From Anaerocolumna aminovalerica (GTDB lineage: Bacteria > Bacillota > Clostridia > Lachnospirales > Lachnospiraceae), in the NCBI RefSeq assembly GCF_900115365.1, contig NZ_FOWD01000016.1:1-64000 (forward strand): DNA of 64,000 nt, in the 5' to 3' direction. Shown here in pieces: positions 1-8,532 of the stretch (the stretch's first letter is position 1; each line of letters starts with the position of its first letter). A program made the position numbers and the translations under genes. The notes beneath the pieces were generated by a model. It ran no database searches and had not been told where the DNA came from. It was given only the letters and a program-made list of their open reading frames with translations.

Positions 1-93
1 CAAAACTCCACTGCCGTTCCAGCGGTAAAGCTACTTGATTTTCTATCCCATCTGGTCCATACTAAAATCATTCTAAGATGGGAGGCACCGCAA

Positions 94-273
94 ATGGATC
101 CAAAACAACTAGAGGAACTCAGACAAAAATATATCAAAAATCCTCCGGAAGGAATGACTGCTAAGCTTGTTCGGAACATGACTGATTCTGATCTGCTCGA
201 CATGCATTACTTTCTGATCGAGGATGATGACCTTGATGAAGATGAATTGGAAGAAGGTTTTTATATCTTCTAG
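94..273 (+). CDS. small acidic protein, unknown function
   Basis: A 59-codon ORF starts at an ATG 8 nt after GGAGG. The product begins MDPKQLEELRQKY and ends in a strongly acidic stretch (IEDDDLDEDELEEGF). The same frame is open back to the window edge, so it could also be the end of a longer gene, but the well-placed ribosome site favours this start. No catalytic motif, signal peptide or membrane segment is visible and I do not recognise the family. A hairpin follows about 20 nt after the stop. Confidence 0.55.
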   Translation: MDPKQLEELRQKYIKNPPEGMTAKLVRNMTDSDLLDMHYFLIEDDDLDEDELEEGFYIF

Positions 274-293
274 CAATATCGTCTATTCGTTAT

Positions 294-310
294 GCCCGCT
301 TTCAGCGGGC
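294..310 (+). terminator. hairpin after the small acidic ORF
   Basis: GCCCGC, 5-nt loop, GCGGGC, lying 20 nt after the stop of the acidic ORF. The following stretch is T-rich but has no clean T run, so termination is likely rather than certain. Confidence 0.5.
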
Positions 311-360
311 TATTCTAATTCAAGGGTTCTCCAAAGGAGAACTTTCCTATTCAACAAGTA

Positions 361-393
361 AAAACCGCAGTCCTTATATAGGATTGCGGTTTT
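361..393 (-). terminator. terminator of the cystine symporter gene
   Basis: Thirteen-base arms (AAAACCGCAGTCC / GGATTGCGGTTTT, one G-U pair) enclose 7 nt. They sit just past the symporter stop and give a U-rich tail on the minus strand. A diverged copy of the same hairpin and its flank lies at 2542-2568. Confidence 0.8.
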
Positions 394-399
394 ATCATT

Positions 400-1698
400 T
401 TACAAATTATTATATTTTTCTAAATTGATTTCATTTTCACTTTTTGCAACAATTAATGCACTTGTTGCTGCTGCACTTATATTAGTTGCTGTTCGAGCCA
501 TGTCTACAATCGAGCTGATTGGTGTTAACAACACAATAATTTCAATTGGAAGTCCTGCCGCAGCAAAAACTGCAGTTGCGGTAATAGTTGACGTTCCTGG
601 AACACCAACTGTACCAATGCTGACTAAAGTTGTTATCAAAATGAGAATGGCATACTGTCCCATGGAATACTCAATATTTAGCCCTTGTATTGCAAAGACC
701 GCTAATAAAGTAGGCCAAATTCCTGCACAACCAGGCATACCGATATTAGCTCCTAATGGAACAACAAAAGATGAAATACCATCTGAAACACCAGCGTTTT
801 TCAGACATTTCTCTGTCACCGGTATTGTACCCACACTGCTTTGGGTAGTGAATGCAACTACCTGCGCAGGCCAGATGTATTTAAAAAATTTGATAGGGTT
901 TAATTTAGCCACTGCTCCAATAAGAATACTATTTACGCCAAAGGTCTGAATAAAGCACAATAGATAAGCTATAATTAATACCGGCAACAGAGGTAATAAT
1001 TTATCTGCTCCATTATTGGAAACTGCATTAGCCACTAAGGCTAATACTGCATATGGAGTAAATTCAATAATAAATGAAATAGCTGTATTTATAACCTTGG
1101 AAGCGGAATCAACAAAATCTTTAAAAGGCCTGACACCCTCTGAATCTTTAGTGGAAAGTACAACTACAGCTATACCAATAAATAAAGAAAATAATATAAC
1201 TGGTACAATTGTATTAGATGATGCCTGCGCAAAAAAATTCTTTGGAAATAAATCAGTAATTACCTGAGTAATTCCTGGTACTTCCTTAGCTTTATAATCG
1301 GTTGGAAGCGTTATAAAAGTATTTTTACCAACTCCTAAAGCCAATGAAATTATTATTGTTATAGTTGAGGCAATAAATGTGGTTGATGTTAGTAATCCAA
1401 TACTTTTAACGCCTATCTTTTTTAATTTGTGTATATTCTCCAACTGTGAAACACTTGAAATAACACTAAAGAATAAAAGTGGTACTACAAATGCAGAGAT
1501 TATATTTGCATATACAGTTCCAATAAGCTGTACATAATCGGTATGACCTGCAAAAACTATTCCTAATCCTAATCCGAAAATTAAAGCTATAATCGTTCTC
1601 AGTCCAAAATCTACGTTCTTTTTTCTTAAAAATACTAATGCACCAATTAAAAGAATGGCTGCTCCCAATGCACCTAATGCTAAAAAGTCTATACTCAT
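400..1698 (-). CDS. tcyP: dicarboxylate/amino acid:cation symporter, probably L-cystine (TcyP-like)
   Basis: A 432-residue polytopic membrane protein of the DAACS (glutamate/dicarboxylate symporter) family, which couples uptake of amino acids or dicarboxylates to Na+ or H+. The serine-rich re-entrant segment TTQSSVGTIPVT, the segment NIGMPGCAGIWPTLLAVF (matching the GCAGIYP region of Bacillus TcyP) and the C-terminal DMARTATN motif are present. The start follows AGAAGGAGAG. Assignment to cystine rests on the TcyP-like motifs and, independently, on the cysteine-rich leader ORF ending 34 nt upstream; glutamate or another substrate remains possible. Expressed from the consensus promoter at 1896-1925 and ended by the hairpin at 361-393. 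Confidence 0.8.
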   Translation of the reverse strand: MSIDFLALGALGAAILLIGALVFLRKKNVDFGLRTIIALIFGLGLGIVFAGHTDYVQLIGTVYANIISAFVVPLLFFSVISSVSQLENIHKLKKIGVKSIGLLTSTTFIASTITIIISLALGVGKNTFITLPTDYKAKEVPGITQVITDLFPKNFFAQASSNTIVPVILFSLFIGIAVVVLSTKDSEGVRPFKDFVDSASKVINTAISFIIEFTPYAVLALVANAVSNNGADKLLPLLPVLIIAYLLCFIQTFGVNSILIGAVAKLNPIKFFKYIWPAQVVAFTTQSSVGTIPVTEKCLKNAGVSDGISSFVVPLGANIGMPGCAGIWPTLLAVFAIQGLNIEYSMGQYAILILITTLVSIGTVGVPGTSTITATAVFAAAGLPIEIIVLLTPISSIVDMARTATNISAAATSALIVAKSENEINLEKYNNL

Positions 1699-1732
1699 GT
1701 TTTCTCTCCTTCTAATTTTAATATTTATTGTT

Positions 1733-1837
1733 TTATATAGTTAAAGGAATGCAGCAACAGCAACAGGAGCAACAGGAGCAACACATGTAACTATCCTTTT
1801 TATAATTTTTTTGTTTTAATTTAAATATTATTTTCAT
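1733..1837 (-). CDS. cysteine-rich leader peptide upstream of the cystine symporter
   Basis: A 34-codon ORF with a textbook AGGAGG 8 nt before its ATG. Residues 1-18 are lysine-rich; residues 19-29 are CCSCCSCCCCC (nine Cys, two Ser), followed by IPLTI and stop. It lies between a consensus promoter and the symporter, 34 nt before the symporter ATG, in the same direction. Such runs of a pathway amino acid are the hallmark of ribosome-stalling leader peptides; poly-cysteine leader ORFs acting as cysteine-responsive attenuators are known in mycobacteria. The two TCC Ser codons create CTCCT (minus strand, 1774-1778 and 1765-1769), complementary to the AGGAG of the symporter ribosome site (1706-1710). 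Function is inferred; codons, position and complementarity are seen directly. Confidence 0.85.
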   Translation of the reverse strand: MKIIFKLKQKNYKKDSYMCCSCCSCCCCCIPLTI

Positions 1838-1895
1838 AAAAATTACCTCCTGTTATAATATATACCATTCATATATGTTTAGTATGATTAAGATT

Positions 1896-1925
1896 ATTAT
1901 ATGCAAGGACAATATGATTTGTCAA
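1896..1925 (-). promoter_or_regulatory. sigma-A-type promoter for leader ORF and symporter
   Basis: On the minus strand, TTGACA (1920-1925), an 18-nt spacer and TATAAT (1896-1901): both hexamers are perfect consensus. The predicted transcript starts near 1889, about 50 nt before the leader ATG. Because the promoter is so strong, regulation is expected after initiation, which fits the leader peptide. Confidence 0.8.
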
Positions 1926-2255
1926 TCAAAAATTCTAGAAATATGTATCCAACATATGAATTTTTTTACATGCAAAGTCTTTTCAATGTAGGAATTGCGT
2001 CCCCAGACAATGATCTTAATTTTGAGTTTCTGATTATGCCCGATAGAATCTGTATAAAATTCTTATACCTACAAATAATAACTCTATTAATATTAAGGAA
2101 TAATTATGGCAAATTGACAAATAACCCATTCTTAAGAAAAAAACGCCCCACCACAGCTAAAAACGTATCAGATGGAGAAAGCCGAAATATTTAGAAGCAG
2201 TCCGGCAGCTACCTGTAAACAAAAAATAAACTTTTTATGAAAAGGAGTAAATTAT

Positions 2256-2495
2256 ATGAATCGTGATAAACTCATAGAAGAAATAAAAAACGAGTATGCA
2301 CGAATAGCCTCTTCTGAATCACAACAGCATTTTCACCAAACCACAACCGATCTAACACCTGAGGCCTATTACGAAAAACTGCTGAGTAAAGCCATCAACG
2401 AAATTAACAAAGGAACCTTTGATAATTTTAAATCTGGAGAGGAAGTAGTAACTGCTATTGCAAATGACAAAACTTGGATTTCAGATTGGAAGTAA
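2256..2495 (+). CDS. small hypothetical protein
   Basis: A 79-residue ORF preceded by AAAAGGAG with good spacing. The product is charged and predicted mostly helical, with no signal peptide, membrane segment or recognisable catalytic motif. It is followed by a terminator at 2542-2568. The stretch before it (1926-2255) holds no gene I can support: a 97-codon open frame at 1901-2194 has no ribosome site and overlaps the symporter promoter. Family not recognised. Confidence 0.6.
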   Translation: MNRDKLIEEIKNEYARIASSESQQHFHQTTTDLTPEAYYEKLLSKAINEINKGTFDNFKSGEEVVTAIANDKTWISDWK

Positions 2496-2541
2496 CTTTA
2501 GCCGCAGATTTCATAACCTTTATATTGAATAGTTAAAAAAA

Positions 2542-2568
2542 CCGCAGTTCTTTTATATAGGATTGCGG
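2542..2568 (+). terminator. terminator after small hypothetical gene
   Basis: CCGCAGTTCT / AGGATTGCGG arms (two wobble pairs) around an 8-nt loop, then TTTTCATTTT. The hairpin and flanks are a diverged duplicate of the terminator at 361-393, including the shared tail CATTTTACAA. Confidence 0.65.
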
Positions 2569-2621
2569 CCTTTTCATTTTACAACGTACAACGTTTAATT
2601 GATACACTATGTACTGCGACA

Positions 2622-3003
2622 TTACTCTGCCGCAATTTGGCACTCTTTTGGTTCTTTATCATCAATGATTCCTTTAAAGACTGGCAATCTCATGGAGGCT
2701 TTGTCAGTTGGCATGAATTCTACAATACATACTAATTGTGGCTTATCCATACCGCTTCTTTATTTCCCTTGGGCACATATCCAAAGGGAGAATAGTTTAT
2801 AACCTGGTATCCGCGTCGGCTTAAATGCATCATACCGGCTCCCAATGTTACGTGGCCTTTGTAGATAAGTTTATCTCCATTATATTGCCCGATAATGATA
2901 CTAGTCATATTCTTTTCTTTTTTCACGTACCCACAGATAACACAGTCTATGGATTCTAATACTTTACATTTAATCCAGTCCTTAGAGCGTTTTCCCTGCT
3001 TAG
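2622..3003 (-). pseudogene. ATP-dependent DNA ligase, C-terminal remnant, frameshifted
   Basis: Minus-strand reading gives GKRSKDWIKCKVLESIDCVI, then a region with GQYNGDKLIYKGHVTLG and GYVPKGNKEAV, typical of the oligonucleotide-binding domain of bacterial ATP-dependent ligases. Near 2735-2745 the frame breaks; the adjacent frame continues as KPQLVCIVEFMPTDKAS and ends ECQIAAE with a stop at 2622. The adenylation domain with the catalytic lysine is missing: upstream of about 3003 the similarity ends. So this is a truncated and frameshifted remnant, not a functional ligase. Confidence 0.75.
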
Positions 3004-3126
3004 AATTTAAAAACAAAAGCACCAAGATTTTTACATCTCAGTGCTATTGATAATTTAAGCTTGTTTGTTGTAATAAAGTGCATACTTATTTCACTTAACT
3101 TTCCTTTCAACTGTCCGATACTTATG

Positions 3127-6100
3127 TCAATTCGTAGGTTCAAATCCTTTGTTCTGGGTCTGATTACAAAATATCTGAACTTGATTTTTAAATTCGTCTG
3201 CAAGATACTGTATTGTTTTCTGACTATGTATTTTAGAACAATAATGAATCTTTACATATAATTCATTATCTTGTGTTCTTCTAACAACCAAATCTAAAAC
3301 ACGTTTTCTATTTTTTTGCGGATCTTCCATTAATCCTATATTTTGAGATGACTTGGCTATCTTGTAACCTGAGTCTTCAAATAGAGTAGTGTTAGTGTTT
3401 ACCTGATAATAGTTAAATGTTATATTCGGAAGTTCTTTTTTACTTAATTCTTCATCTTTATTAATATACTTTAAGCATACAAAACTGATTCCGCCATGTG
3501 GTATTGATTGTACTGCAGTTTTAACCTGGTGAATAATTTCAAAACTTGTATTTTTGCCCTTTAAGCTTATTTTAACAGGTACATTAAAAGCAATCCAACC
3601 TATAGTTCTTGAAAGATCATAATCGGAGTCGGCTTGTATACCACGACGGCCATTTAAGGTATAGGATAAATTTATTTCATCTTGCTGTGTCCATTTTCTT
3701 ATAGTTTCTGACCATGCTGCCAGAAGTTTATATTGTAGCTCTTTTGCATCTTTTAAATCATCCACTCTGCATAATAAGAATTCGTGTATCTTTTCGTAAA
3801 TCATAATATTATCTTTCGGACTCCAGTCATAATCACTTGGGATTATATTATCTGAATTGCAAGTCTGTTTCCAATAATCAATATCTGCTATGCATTCCTT
3901 ATCGAAGGCGAATTTATTTACGATAGCACTCCATTGTTTCAGGGAAGTAGTCTTTTTTTTCAATATATATTCACTTTTATTCACAACTACTGTTCTGTAA
4001 ATATCCAGGAAATCCTCCATGAACTTACCTATGGAATAAGCATCACCTAAAACATGATGCCACATAACAAGTAATTTTCCGTAATCCTCATCTTCTTTAT
4101 AAAAGGCAACCATCTTAAGAGGGCACCGGGTAATATCCAGAGTCTCCTGATACTTAGCAAAAACAGGCTCCAAGTTCTCTTCATCTTTATATCTGATTGT
4201 TTCAATGCAAACACTCTCTTCAACTTCAGCAATATATTCCCTTATGTTTGAACCTTCAATTTTAAATCTATAACGCAATCCATCATGTTGCATAATAAGA
4301 TATCTCAAGATATTTTTTAAAGTTTCGATGTCGGGTATTGGGCTCAAATCTAATAAACTACTGAAGTTCCATTGATTGATATGCTTATTGTGCAATATAC
4401 TATAATGGAGTGGCAAAGGGTCTACAAAGCCAACAGCCACTTCTTGTTCTGTTATAATAGAATCTCCCTTTGATTCCGCTTTCTTAGCCAACTCAGCTAT
4501 TGTTGGGTGTGAAAAGAAATATTCTGAAGATATGTATAAATTTATTTTATTTAGTTGTATAACACATTCAAATACTCCAAGAGAGTCTCCCCCCATCTTA
4601 AAAAATGAAGTGTGTATATCGTAAACAGGTACATTCAGAACACTTTCCCAAACTTTTGCAATTTGAATCTCCATGTCAGAAGACGGTTTTTCATGTTTTA
4701 CAGTTTCCGGTTCACTTACTTTAATTATTTCTTTAGAAAATTGAACCTGATATCTCTGCTTTTTACCACTTACTGTTTTGGGTATGCTCTCAATAACGAA
4801 TACATCCGACAGCTTACTGCCGGTATATGTCTCAAATGCTTTTTCAATTTCTTTACAAACCATTGGATCCTTTATATATAATTCTTTTAGAACATATAGT
4901 TGTACTAATTCGTTACTTTGGGAATCTAATGTTGAAGTAATTACAAAATAATCTGCAGGTATATGCAGCATTTCTTCTATTTTCATTTCAATATCCTGAG
5001 CATAATAATTTTTTGCATTGATGATAATCATATCTTTTTTACGCCCAAGTATTACTACTCCTTCCTCCATTACAATACCAATATCGCCAGTCTTAAGTTT
5101 TCCATTCTTTACAACGTCCGAACTGTCAATTCCCAGATAACTTTTCATAACACTTTCTGATTCAACAACGAGTTCACCAATTTTTCCATTTTCTTGTCTT
5201 TCTTCCTGATCATTTATAGTATATACATTTACGCCTTCTAAAGCTTGTCCATTCAAAACAATCTCTCTATCATCAATATATATTGTTTTAATACCTTGTT
5301 TTCTTGGCTGAAGACTTACAAGCAGAGAGGATTCTGCTAATCCATAACCACAACAAATTGTATTTTCTTTTAACCCACAAGATTTCATTTGTGTTAAAAA
5401 GTCCCTTACTAGTTTTGGGTTAATATGCTCTGCTCCCATACAGATAGTGTTAATAGTGGAAAAATCTAATGTTTCCAGCTCTTGGCTCTTCATTTTTGCT
5501 AATATCCATCTCATTAAGAAAGTCGGACATGATATCCCGGTTATATTTTGTACTTTAATTTGCCTAAGAATATATGTAGTGTATTGAATTAAACACTGGG
5601 GAGATAAAAGGAATTGTTCCATACCCGCAAAAAGTGGCATAAGATGCATACCAATAAGTCCCATGTTATGGGTTAATGGCAGCCACCCCATCATTCTTTC
5701 CTTTTTAATATCTTCCACACCTCCAAATCTTTCTATCATGGAAGTTATATTTGAGCATATGTTTTTATGAGAGAGACATACCCCCTTTGGATTTGCTGTA
5801 CTACCTGATGAAAATTGTATATAGGCTACATCCTCCCTGGAAGGAATAAGAGGTAAATTTGAACTTTCATTATAACTGATGTTTTCAATTGCATAAATCA
5901 TATTTTTACATTCTAATTGCTGCTTAAGTTCTTTCTCATACTGTCCTTCTGTAATTATAATATAGTTATTTAAATTAGTGATAATATTTTTTAAATTAGT
6001 GGCACTAAAGCCCTTTTCATCATTAACAGTTAGAGGAACAGGAATACAGCCCAGTAAAATGGAACCCCAGAAAGCTTTTATAAATAATTCTGGATCTTTT

Positions 6101-6300
6101 AGCTGTAATATAACATAGGTTCCTTTTCTAATATTTAGATTGTCTAATCCACCTGAAACACTTAATGAATCCATCATTAATTCATTATAAGTTATTTTTT
6201 TAGTTTCCATCCCCTTATAAAAAGTAATTCCACAAGCAGTTCTAATACTTTCTTTTGATGCAGCTAATAAAGCTTCAACTAATGTGCTATACAAATTCAT
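3127..6300 (-). CDS. stand-alone NRPS-like protein: adenylation-carrier-condensation
   Basis: A 1057-residue multidomain protein. Residues 1-520 form an AMP-binding domain: phosphate loop FSSGSTANPKG (163-173), GYGLAESSLL (318-327), LKTGDIG (402-408) and PKTVSGKKQ (508-515), resembling fatty-acyl/aryl-AMP ligases. A carrier domain follows with FFKMGGDSL, pantetheine site Ser573. Residues about 625-1040 are a condensation/epimerisation-type domain; its active-site motif reads HHVLGDA (748-754), an HHxxxDG variant with Ala last, but the catalytic His is kept. No thioesterase or reductase domain and no other synthetase gene are nearby. It probably activates an acyl or amino acid, loads it on the carrier and condenses it with another molecule; substrates unknown. 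Confidence 0.8.
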   Translation of the reverse strand: MNLYSTLVEALLAASKESIRTACGITFYKGMETKKITYNELMMDSLSVSGGLDNLNIRKGTYVILQLKDPELFIKAFWGSILLGCIPVPLTVNDEKGFSATNLKNIITNLNNYIIITEGQYEKELKQQLECKNMIYAIENISYNESSNLPLIPSREDVAYIQFSSGSTANPKGVCLSHKNICSNITSMIERFGGVEDIKKERMMGWLPLTHNMGLIGMHLMPLFAGMEQFLLSPQCLIQYTTYILRQIKVQNITGISCPTFLMRWILAKMKSQELETLDFSTINTICMGAEHINPKLVRDFLTQMKSCGLKENTICCGYGLAESSLLVSLQPRKQGIKTIYIDDREIVLNGQALEGVNVYTINDQEERQENGKIGELVVESESVMKSYLGIDSSDVVKNGKLKTGDIGIVMEEGVVILGRKKDMIIINAKNYYAQDIEMKIEEMLHIPADYFVITSTLDSQSNELVQLYVLKELYIKDPMVCKEIEKAFETYTGSKLSDVFVIESIPKTVSGKKQRYQVQFSKEIIKVSEPETVKHEKPSSDMEIQIAKVWESVLNVPVYDIHTSFFKMGGDSLGVFECVIQLNKINLYISSEYFFSHPTIAELAKKAESKGDSIITEQEVAVGFVDPLPLHYSILHNKHINQWNFSSLLDLSPIPDIETLKNILRYLIMQHDGLRYRFKIEGSNIREYIAEVEESVCIETIRYKDEENLEPVFAKYQETLDITRCPLKMVAFYKEDEDYGKLLVMWHHVLGDAYSIGKFMEDFLDIYRTVVVNKSEYILKKKTTSLKQWSAIVNKFAFDKECIADIDYWKQTCNSDNIIPSDYDWSPKDNIMIYEKIHEFLLCRVDDLKDAKELQYKLLAAWSETIRKWTQQDEINLSYTLNGRRGIQADSDYDLSRTIGWIAFNVPVKISLKGKNTSFEIIHQVKTAVQSIPHGGISFVCLKYINKDEELSKKELPNITFNYYQVNTNTTLFEDSGYKIAKSSQNIGLMEDPQKNRKRVLDLVVRRTQDNELYVKIHYCSKIHSQKTIQYLADEFKNQVQIFCNQTQNKGFEPTN

Positions 6301-6451
6301 ACTTTATCCTCACTTTCTCCACATAAAAACATACTTTTTGATGAATAAAATTAGGTAAATTATGTAACTACCGGACAACTTCCTGTTAATTTCCAGTTAT
6401 TATATCAATAAACACCCAATAAATTCCCAAAATTAGATAGTTTGTTATTTT

Positions 6452-6468
6452 ATGACATTTGTTGTCAT
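6452..6468. promoter_or_regulatory. inverted repeat upstream of the NRPS-like gene
   Basis: Perfect ATGACA-TTTGT-TGTCAT palindrome in the otherwise gene-free stretch 6301-6876, about 150 nt upstream of the NRPS-like start. Size and symmetry suit a dimeric repressor site. No regulator can be assigned. Confidence 0.4.
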
Positions 6469-6477
6469 GATTATATA

Positions 6478-6546
6478 ATATCATATTACATATTAAATTC
6501 AATTAAATATTGCTATGAAATGGTAATATGATTAACTGTGTTGTAT
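6478..6546 (+). repeat. 69-bp dispersed repeat, copy 1
   Basis: Matches 10345-10413 in direct orientation at 63 of 69 positions. Contains ATTGCTA-TGAAA-TGGTAAT, an imperfect version of the perfect inverted repeat in copy 2. The two copies bracket the MATE, hydrolase and GNAT genes. The rest of 6547-6827 holds no supportable gene. Confidence 0.7.
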
Positions 6547-6827
6547 CAGGATACAAAACTGCCATGCTCGTTTGGATAATCCGCTCTGGCGTATTGGTAT
6601 CATTTTATGCCTATAAGGATTTTTGCCTCATACAGAGTGATAAGAAAATATGTTGATTGTTTCGCAATGGGCGATTGCGGTATATGATGAATGTTTAAGA
6701 AAAGTTAAATTGAGTTGAGCCGCTTCTGTTCGGTAAGATTAATGAGCCAGCTTGAGTGATTACCATTCTACAAAGAGTTTTCGGCTTTATATGTTGGGTC
6801 CATTGGTTTAATCCAATTGTATGGATT

Positions 6828-6849
6828 GGCCGACATAATTTTGTCGGCC
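6828..6849 (-). terminator. hairpin after the MATE gene
   Basis: Perfect 8-bp arms GGCCGACA / TGTCGGCC around 6 nt, 27 nt past the MATE stop on the minus strand. There is no U run after it, so it may stabilise the 3' end rather than terminate by itself. Confidence 0.5.
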
Positions 6850-6876
6850 TGTGAAATCGACTTTATCCGCTCTTTT

Positions 6877-8292
6877 TTAATTTGTCGCTTTCTTTGACAA
6901 CCATACTCCTGATTGATATCGTAAATAAAAAATCAACGCCCGTACCGCCCATTCAAATCCCATGCAGATCCAAACGCCCTGGACACCAAAGCCAAGTGTG
7001 ATTGTAAATATATAACCAAGACCTACACGGACAACCCACATAGTAATCAGAGATACCACTGAACTAAACGTTGCATCCCCGGCTGAACGAAGAACACATG
7101 GCATAACATAGGAATATGACCAAAAAAAAGGCATAGGGATTATACCTATAAGCAGTAGCCTATAAATTATAGAAAGGGTTTCTTCCGGTGCCTGATACAA
7201 ATTTAATATTACAGGCATCAACGGAAATAGTACAATGATTGAAGCTAAAGAGAATACAGTTCCTAGCCTAACCATTTTTATACCGTAATATCGTGCCAAT
7301 GCATCGTCATCAGCACCTATACATTGTCCCACAATGGTAGTCGCTAAAATACCTACACCAAGGCCTGCAGAATATAGAATAGAAAATGCTGAATTTGCAA
7401 TGGCATTTGCCGCTATATTTATTGTACCAAGATGCACAATATAGGTTTGTACAATCATACTCCCGCCGTTAAAAAATACCTGCTCCAGTGCAAAAGGAAT
7501 ACCAATTTTGAAAACTGATTTTAAAATCGGTCTGTGGATTTTAAAAATATTCTGAGGATATATTCGTAATATACTCTTGGGGCGCATTAGTATCCAGACA
7601 GCTACAACACTGCCAATTAGCCGAGCTATGTTCAGCGAAAGGGTTGTTCCAAAGATATCAAGATGCATAACATTCAGAAACAACATACTTGCTAACAAAT
7701 GTATCACATTAATAATTATGGTTAGCCTTAAACATATCTTTGTGGCACCCATACCACGAAATACTGCAAATGCCCCCATATAAAGAGAAAGAAAAATTTG
7801 TGATATGGCTACACCAATAAGATAGCCCCGTGCTTTATTAATAACAATTGGATCAGCCGCACCAAACATACGATTCACCAGTACATCTGAAAACCCTACA
7901 AGTATTACACATGATACAATCGCCACTAAAAATGTAGCCAACATGACCTGCCCTGCTGCATCTTTGATTTTTGCTTCATTACCACTTCCCTTATACTGTG
8001 CAACAACTACTGTACCACCTACCGAAATTGCACTAAAAACAGCCCATATTATCAAAGACAATGGGTTTATCATACTGACTGCTGAAACAGATTCCTGACT
8101 GGAAGAACTTATCATAGCAGTTGTCACCAAACCGATTATATTTATGAAAAATTGATCCAATATAAGGGGGATTAACATCATAAAAATCTTTTTATATGTA
8201 AACAGCATACTGCCAAATTGTCGTTCTAAAAAAAGATCAACTTTTGAGCCTTGGATCAATAGCTTCATTTTATGTCTCATATTAATCTGCAT
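6877..8292 (-). CDS. MATE family efflux transporter
   Basis: A 471-residue protein with about twelve hydrophobic segments and the two-fold arrangement of MATE antiporters, which export cationic drugs or metabolites in exchange for Na+ or H+. Family-like stretches include PLILDQFFINIIGLVTTAM, MINPLSLIIWAVFSAISVGG, VAQYKG and, in the second half, GIPFALEQVFFNGG. The start follows AAAGGAGAG. It lies upstream of the NRPS-like gene on the same strand but 575 nt away, so co-transcription is not assured; export of that protein's product is an attractive but unproven role. Confidence 0.88.
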   Translation of the reverse strand: MQINMRHKMKLLIQGSKVDLFLERQFGSMLFTYKKIFMMLIPLILDQFFINIIGLVTTAMISSSSQESVSAVSMINPLSLIIWAVFSAISVGGTVVVAQYKGSGNEAKIKDAAGQVMLATFLVAIVSCVILVGFSDVLVNRMFGAADPIVINKARGYLIGVAISQIFLSLYMGAFAVFRGMGATKICLRLTIIINVIHLLASMLFLNVMHLDIFGTTLSLNIARLIGSVVAVWILMRPKSILRIYPQNIFKIHRPILKSVFKIGIPFALEQVFFNGGSMIVQTYIVHLGTINIAANAIANSAFSILYSAGLGVGILATTIVGQCIGADDDALARYYGIKMVRLGTVFSLASIIVLFPLMPVILNLYQAPEETLSIIYRLLLIGIIPMPFFWSYSYVMPCVLRSAGDATFSSVVSLITMWVVRVGLGYIFTITLGFGVQGVWICMGFEWAVRALIFYLRYQSGVWLSKKATN

Positions 8293-8532
8293 GTGGTATC
8301 TCTCCTTTACGATACCATAATAAGCATTTCAAAATAGGAAAGCAAGCGATATTTTTGTTATTTTTTAATTATTTATAGCTACTTTAAAACCTAGTAACAG
8401 GTTTATTGATTCCAGCAGACAATAATGTAATTTATCTTTTATATTTAACAAATAAGCTTCCTTGTTAATGGATATGTCTGTACATAACCTCAGGTATTCT
8501 TTCTTTTGCGTTATAATCTAAATTCAAAATAA

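Noticed and set aside
425-1267. Plus-strand open frames inside the symporter gene
   Set aside because: They are the reverse frames of a clearly homologous membrane protein and lack ribosome sites.
1750-1791. Plus-strand short ORF reading as a Gln/Glu repeat (MQQQQQEQQEQHM)
   Set aside because: It is the antisense of the cysteine codon run; it has no ribosome site, and the minus-strand reading has promoter, AGGAGG and gene context.
1901-2194. 97-codon plus-strand frame
   Set aside because: No ribosome site, unlikely composition, and its 5' part overlaps the consensus promoter for the leader ORF.
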